Below are positions 60,442 through 64,000 of a stretch of DNA of 64,000 bases, one piece after another. Every line of letters begins with the position of its first letter. Within the stretch, counting starts at the first letter, position 1. The stretch comes from Alkalicoccus saliphilus (lineage in GTDB: Bacteria > Bacillota > Bacilli > Bacillales > Salisediminibacteriaceae). Below the pieces are notes generated by a model. The model saw nothing but the letters and a program-made list of their open reading frames with translations. It was not told the DNA's origin and did no database searches. Location of the stretch: assembly GCF_003044065.1 (NCBI RefSeq), contig NZ_PZJJ01000010.1, forward strand, positions 1 through 64,000, given 5' to 3'. Position numbers and translations under genes: made by a program.

Positions 60442-61263
60442 TTATTTGACCGCACCATCGGACACGCCGCCGATAATATGGCGCTGAAGGAAAAGGTAGA
60501 CCGCAATAACCGGCGCAAGCACCATCAGGTAGGAGGCGAAAGCAAGGTTGTAATCAGCGGCATACTGCGATTCGAATACATACTGCATCAGAGGCAGCGT
60601 CCAATCAGCCGCGTTATTTAAAATGACGAGCGGCATGAGAAAGTCGTTCCAGATCCAAATAATGTTTAACACGATCAGCGTAATGGTCATCGGTTTTAAC
60701 ATAGGGAATATAATGTACCAGAACATTCGGAAAACACCACACCCGTCAATTAACGCTGCATCTTCCACTTCCCGCGGAATAGACCGGAAATAAGCAACGT
60801 ACAAAAAGACGCATTGGAAGAGGCCGTATGTGGCATACAGCATAATCAGCCCCCATTTATTCATCATGCCTACGGCACTTAGCTGCTGTACAAGAGGAAG
60901 CATCATAACTTGAAAAGGAACGAAAAGGCCGCTGACAAAGAAATAATACATCACGCGGTAAAAGACAGAATGCTGGTTCCTTGCAATCGCAAAAGAAGCG
61001 ATGGATCCGAGAAGAATAATAAAAGTGACAGAGACGACGGTAATGAGCAGCGAGTTGAAAAAGGCACTGAAGTAATTGCTCATTTCTGCTGCACGGACAA
61101 AATTCTCAATATGCAGAGAAGAAGGAAGGCCAAGCAGTGATTCAGCGGATTCCTCCGGCGTCTTAAAAGCTGTGGTCAGCGTTAAGTAAAGCGGAAATAA
61201 AATGATCACGGAGCCGGCCAGAATAAAGCCATAGATACCGATTCGGTTCCAGGAAAACGTCAT
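60442..61263 (-). CDS. Sugar ABC transporter permease, MalG type
   Basis: A 273-residue inner-membrane permease with six helices and the EAA loop EVEDAALIDGCGVFRMFWYIIFPMLKP that contacts the ATPase. It is of the CUT1 family (MalG/UgpE-like). It overlaps the upstream permease by one base and is followed 20 bp later by the GH32 gene. No ATPase gene is present, so it probably uses a shared MsmX-type ATPase encoded elsewhere. Confidence 0.92.
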   Translation of the reverse strand: MTFSWNRIGIYGFILAGSVIILFPLYLTLTTAFKTPEESAESLLGLPSSLHIENFVRAAEMSNYFSAFFNSLLITVVSVTFIILLGSIASFAIARNQHSVFYRVMYYFFVSGLFVPFQVMMLPLVQQLSAVGMMNKWGLIMLYATYGLFQCVFLYVAYFRSIPREVEDAALIDGCGVFRMFWYIIFPMLKPMTITLIVLNIIWIWNDFLMPLVILNNAADWTLPLMQYVFESQYAADYNLAFASYLMVLAPVIAVYLFLQRHIIGGVSDGAVK

Positions 61264-62144
61264 TATAACTGCACCTCCTTCTTACGCAGTATATTGATTT
61301 GAATGATGGAAATAACGATGATAAATACAAACAGCATCAGGGCAACAGCTGTACCGTAGCCGAACTGGTTGTTTAAGAAGCCGAGGTTGTAGATAAGGAG
61401 TGTCACCGACTCTGTAGCAAAACCAGGACCGCCGTCTGTCAGGGCAATAATATAGTCATATACCATCAAATGCTGTTTCATTGCCAGAATCACGCAGATG
61501 GTAATCGATGGAACAATCAAAGGCAGCGTAATACGCGAGAACCGCTTCCACCCACTCGCACCGTCAATCGCAGCAGATTCATACACGTCTTCTGGTACTG
61601 TCTGCAGCCCGGCCATATAAATGACGACCAGAATTGCAGAAGCCTGCCACACCGTCACAATAATAAGCGCCCAGAAGGCAAGATCCTGATTTCCGAGCAT
61701 GTTCGTCTGCAGGGCTTCGATATTCAGCCGTTCCGCAAAGTAAGGAACGACATGGTAAAAGATCTGCTGCCATATGTATCCAATAATCAACATGCTCAAC
61801 ACTGCCGGGAAGAAAAAAACGGCCCGGAAAAAGTTGCGGAACTTGATTTTTTTTACAAGAACCAGAGCGATGCTGAGCGCGACGATATTGGAAAGAATCG
61901 TGGAAACAAAGGCATACTGCAGCGTAAAGCTGAGTGCATTCAGAAAACGGGGGTCAGTAAGGGCCGCACCGTAATTCACCAGGCCGACAAAGTCGTGACT
62001 TCTGCTTACACCGTCCCAATTCGTCATACTCATGTAAAGAGCGCTTAATACAGGGTATACATAAAACAAAGCAAGAAGAAGAAGGCCGGGAAGCAGAAGT
62101 ATTAGGTAACCCTTCCGCAGGGATTTATAGGCACTATTCTGCAT
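61263..62144 (-). CDS. Sugar ABC transporter permease, MalF/UgpA type
   Basis: A 293-residue CUT1 permease with six helices. It has the N-terminal GYLILLLPGLLLLALFYVYPVLSALYMSM and the EAA loop PEDVYESAAIDGASGWKRFSRITLPLIVPS. It pairs with the MalG-type subunit to form the channel. It lies 57 bp downstream of the solute-binding lipoprotein gene on the same strand. GGAGG precedes the ATG. Confidence 0.92.
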   Translation of the reverse strand: MQNSAYKSLRKGYLILLLPGLLLLALFYVYPVLSALYMSMTNWDGVSRSHDFVGLVNYGAALTDPRFLNALSFTLQYAFVSTILSNIVALSIALVLVKKIKFRNFFRAVFFFPAVLSMLIIGYIWQQIFYHVVPYFAERLNIEALQTNMLGNQDLAFWALIIVTVWQASAILVVIYMAGLQTVPEDVYESAAIDGASGWKRFSRITLPLIVPSITICVILAMKQHLMVYDYIIALTDGGPGFATESVTLLIYNLGFLNNQFGYGTAVALMLFVFIIVISIIQINILRKKEVQL

Positions 62145-62201
62145 CTCAATTCCTCCAGTACATCAGGAAGGAGGAGGGCCCGTGCCCTCCGCTTCCAGAC
62201 A

Positions 62202-63458
62202 TTAGTTTTCTTTTCGATAGCTCTCAAACATGGCTTCGAGGTCATTCAGGTATTGATCGATGTCTTCATGAATAAAGAAGTTCTGGCTGTGGGACCGGAA
62301 GTCCGCCTCTGCAGCGGTGCCGCCTTCCCAGTAATGGTTCGGCCAGTTGGCCACCTGATTGTTTTCTACGTGAGGGGCAAGTCCTTCCAGTACTGGATCC
62401 TGTACATCCACACCTTCAACGGCACTGAAGGAGCCATCCATTTCGGCAAATTGATCTGCCTCATCAATGAGGAATTCAACAAAGGCAAGCGCTTCTTCGG
62501 GATGCTCGGAATCTGCTGCGACCGACAGGCCGACGTCGACCCCGGAGATCGTCACGTTCTCTTCCGGTTCATTTGTCTGTGGAAACGGGAAGTATCCGAA
62601 TTCTTCGTCAAAGTTTTCGTTCATGCCGCGGAGTGTTGGAAGAACCCACGCTCCCATGAAGTACATGGCGCCGTCCCCGTTGGCAAACATCTGGTTCGCC
62701 TGATCCGTGTCCGTTCCCATATGATCATTCTGCGCATATTGAATAATCTCCAGCATTTTCTCGGAGGCTTCACGCCACTCGCCGGATTCCGTTACAGTCT
62801 CTTCCCCATTGTTAAAACGCTCCCAGTAATCCGGGTCAAACTGCTGAGCAATAAAGTTTAAGTTAAAAATCGACGTCTGGTCGACGTTTTGGTTGCCCAT
62901 AATAAGCGGTGTTTCACCGGCAGCATCCAATGTTTCAAAAGCGGCCGTAAATTCGTCCCACGTTTCAGGAGTATCAATGCCATGCTCCTCAAACGTTGGT
63001 TTATGGTATAAAACGCCGTTTGCATTCAGCGATAAAGCGGCGCCGTACATCCGTCCATCTTCAAGGTACCGGTCCTGAATTTCCGGGTTCAGCTGCTCAA
63101 TAAACTCTTCGTCGGTCATATCCAGAAGATAATCATTGGAAGCCCGCAGAATGTAGTCTTCTTCTACAGGATACGTGATAAAAATGTCTGGAATATCGCC
63201 GGTGGAGAATCGTGTCGTGAGAACAGTCATCCCGTCCGGGACGGTATTTTGATCGATTTCAATATCCGGGTGTTCTTCTTCAAATTGGTCGATCAGCGTA
63301 TCGAATGTATCCACTCCTTCAGGCTTCACCTGAAAAAATTCAACAACGGCTTTGTCCCCGTTCCCGCCGTTTTCACCGCTTGCGGCTTCTTCATTTTCTC
63401 CGCATGCTGCCAGCAGTAAAAATGGCGTGCAGGATAGTAAGTACATGGATTTTTTCAT
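62202..63458 (-). CDS. Extracellular sugar-binding lipoprotein (ABC transporter)
   Basis: A 418-residue family 1 solute-binding protein. The lipobox LLAACGENEEA marks lipid attachment after a short signal peptide. The mature protein has the family core (FDTLIDQFEEEHPDIEIDQN, FSTGDIPDIFITYP, GDGAMYFMGAWVLPTLRG). It delivers an oligosaccharide, probably sucrose or a fructo-oligosaccharide given the GH32 gene. First gene of a four-gene operon; AGGAGG precedes the ATG. Two cre-like sites lie upstream. Confidence 0.9.
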   Translation of the reverse strand: MKKSMYLLSCTPFLLLAACGENEEAASGENGGNGDKAVVEFFQVKPEGVDTFDTLIDQFEEEHPDIEIDQNTVPDGMTVLTTRFSTGDIPDIFITYPVEEDYILRASNDYLLDMTDEEFIEQLNPEIQDRYLEDGRMYGAALSLNANGVLYHKPTFEEHGIDTPETWDEFTAAFETLDAAGETPLIMGNQNVDQTSIFNLNFIAQQFDPDYWERFNNGEETVTESGEWREASEKMLEIIQYAQNDHMGTDTDQANQMFANGDGAMYFMGAWVLPTLRGMNENFDEEFGYFPFPQTNEPEENVTISGVDVGLSVAADSEHPEEALAFVEFLIDEADQFAEMDGSFSAVEGVDVQDPVLEGLAPHVENNQVANWPNHYWEGGTAAEADFRSHSQNFFIHEDIDQYLNDLEAMFESYRKEN

Positions 63459-63493
63459 ATTGTAAATCCCTCCTTGTTTATAACTATATAGAA

Positions 63494-63510
63494 TCGTAAG
63501 CGCTTTCTGA
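63494..63510 (-). promoter_or_regulatory. cre-like site 1 (CcpA)
   Basis: AGAAAGCGCTTACG on the minus strand matches the catabolite-responsive element core (AAAGCGCTTWC), 36 bp before the binding-protein gene. Confidence 0.65.
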
Positions 63511-63544
63511 ATGAGAGGATCATTCGATTTATGTGGAATATTTT

Positions 63545-63560
63545 ACGAAAGCGCTGTCAT
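63545..63560. promoter_or_regulatory. cre-like site 2 (CcpA)
   Basis: ACGAAAGCGCTGTCAT is a second AAAGCGCT core, 35 bp further upstream. Double cre sites would give catabolite repression of the fructan operon. Confidence 0.6.
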
Positions 63561-63570
63561 GAAGAAATAA

Positions 63571-63603
63571 AAAACCCTGTTAATGAAAATCATTAAAGGG
63601 TTT
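63571..63603 (-). terminator. Terminator of the AraC-type regulator gene
   Basis: ACCCTTTAATGA...TCATTAACAGGGT stem followed by TTTTTT on the minus strand. Confidence 0.85.
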
Positions 63604-63614
63604 TACGTATCAGA

Positions 63615-64000
63615 TCACGTCGACTGATGCTCCCGCCGGTAAGCGCTCGGGGTCATATGAAAATGCCTGCGGAAAATCTGGCTGAAATAGCGCTGATCTT
63701 CATAGCCGACGAGAAGTGCAATCTCATAAGCAGGTTTGTTCGTCTCCCGTAAAAGCTGCTCTGCTTTCTCCATTCGTCTTTGTTTTACATAATCGGAAAA
63801 GGAGATATGCATCGTCTGTTTAAATACAGTGCTGAAGTAACTCGGACTCAGTCCCACATGACGGGCAGTTTCTTCACTTCGAAGAGGTTCGCTTAAATGA
63901 TGGTCAATCCATGTCTTTGCCTGCCGGACCGCCTGCAGGGAAACCGGTTCGATTTCCTGAAACGCACTATAGGATGCCGGTGTAATGATCGTTTCATCCA
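63615..64000 (-). CDS. AraC-family regulator, C-terminal part (5-prime end outside window)
   Basis: An open frame to the window edge encodes at least 127 residues: two helix-turn-helix motifs (HLSEPLRSEETARHVGLSPSYFSTVFK and KPAYEIALLVGYEDQRYFSQIFRRHF) typical of AraC/XylS regulators. The upstream part seen here does not yet show a sensor or receiver domain. It may be a YesN-type response regulator or a simple AraC protein. It ends 157 bp from the sugar-binding gene on the same strand and is the likely regulator of the fructan operon. Confidence 0.88.
   Translation of the reverse strand, partial: DETIITPASYSAFQEIEPVSLQAVRQAKTWIDHHLSEPLRSEETARHVGLSPSYFSTVFKQTMHISFSDYVKQRRMEKAEQLLRETNKPAYEIALLVGYEDQRYFSQIFRRHFHMTPSAYRREHQST

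Overview
The window is 64 kb of bacterial DNA from a Gram-positive, low-to-mid GC Bacillaceae-type organism. The grounds are strong GGAGG ribosome binding sites, GTG and TTG starts, a class III fructose-1,6-bisphosphatase, a SunI-like immunity protein, a sortase-type surface protein, cre-like sites and paired SMR pumps. Several genes (CPA1 antiporter, acidic surface protein, six universal-stress copies) would suit a salt- or alkali-adapted bacillus; the genus is inference. No rRNA, tRNA or CRISPR array was seen.

Layout. 0.1-13 kb: chromosomal-type housekeeping genes, mostly on the minus strand (acyl-CoA synthetase, zinc-ribbon proteins, DUF2207 protein, two flavodoxin-like proteins, MBL hydrolase, fbp, Excalibur/LPxTA surface protein, phosphoesterase, SunI-like protein). 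13.5-28 kb: DMT exporter, fatty acid desaturase, five intact universal stress protein paralogues plus one decayed copy, CPA1 antiporter, an SMR pair with a divergent LysR gene, FMN reductase and a PLD-family enzyme. 28-48 kb: a redox, sulfur and selenium region with a haloacid dehalogenase, the ergothioneine genes egtB-egtD, a GrdB-like operon, a disulfide reductase, redoxins, OsmC, an Old Yellow Enzyme, glutaredoxin, a Crp/Fnr-type regulator, and IS1182- and IS630-type elements. 48.8-56 kb: a four-helix Cys-rich copper-binding protein, TauE/SafE and TVP38 membrane proteins, a decayed histidine kinase, a lipoprotein multicopper oxidase and a decayed GAPDH gene. 56-58.3 kb: an AT-rich pair with TIR-like domains that resembles a defence locus. 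59-64 kb: a fructan/sucrose locus (GH32, ABC permeases, binding lipoprotein, AraC-type regulator).

Main discovery. Three redox genes on the minus strand contain an in-frame UGA exactly where the catalytic cysteine is expected: GrdB-like 33520-34266 (UxxC), TlpA-like redoxin 39118-39873 (UxC) and peroxiredoxin-like 46958-47464 (UxxC). Each UGA is followed by a hairpin whose loop begins 18-22 nt downstream and starts with G, as in bacterial SECIS elements. They are read here as selenoproteins, not broken genes. In the same region a 16-bp palindrome, TGTAAG-N4-CTTACA, lies upstream of four transcription units. In three of them a good -10 box starts exactly 22 nt after the palindrome, the geometry of class II Crp/Fnr activation. 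A Crp/Fnr-family gene lies at 45953. Four 28-29 bp sites resembling the Bacillus dif sequence (27.84, 48.85, 49.99 and 56.04 kb) divide 28-56 kb into cassettes, suggesting Xer-mediated exchange of the selenium/redox and copper modules.
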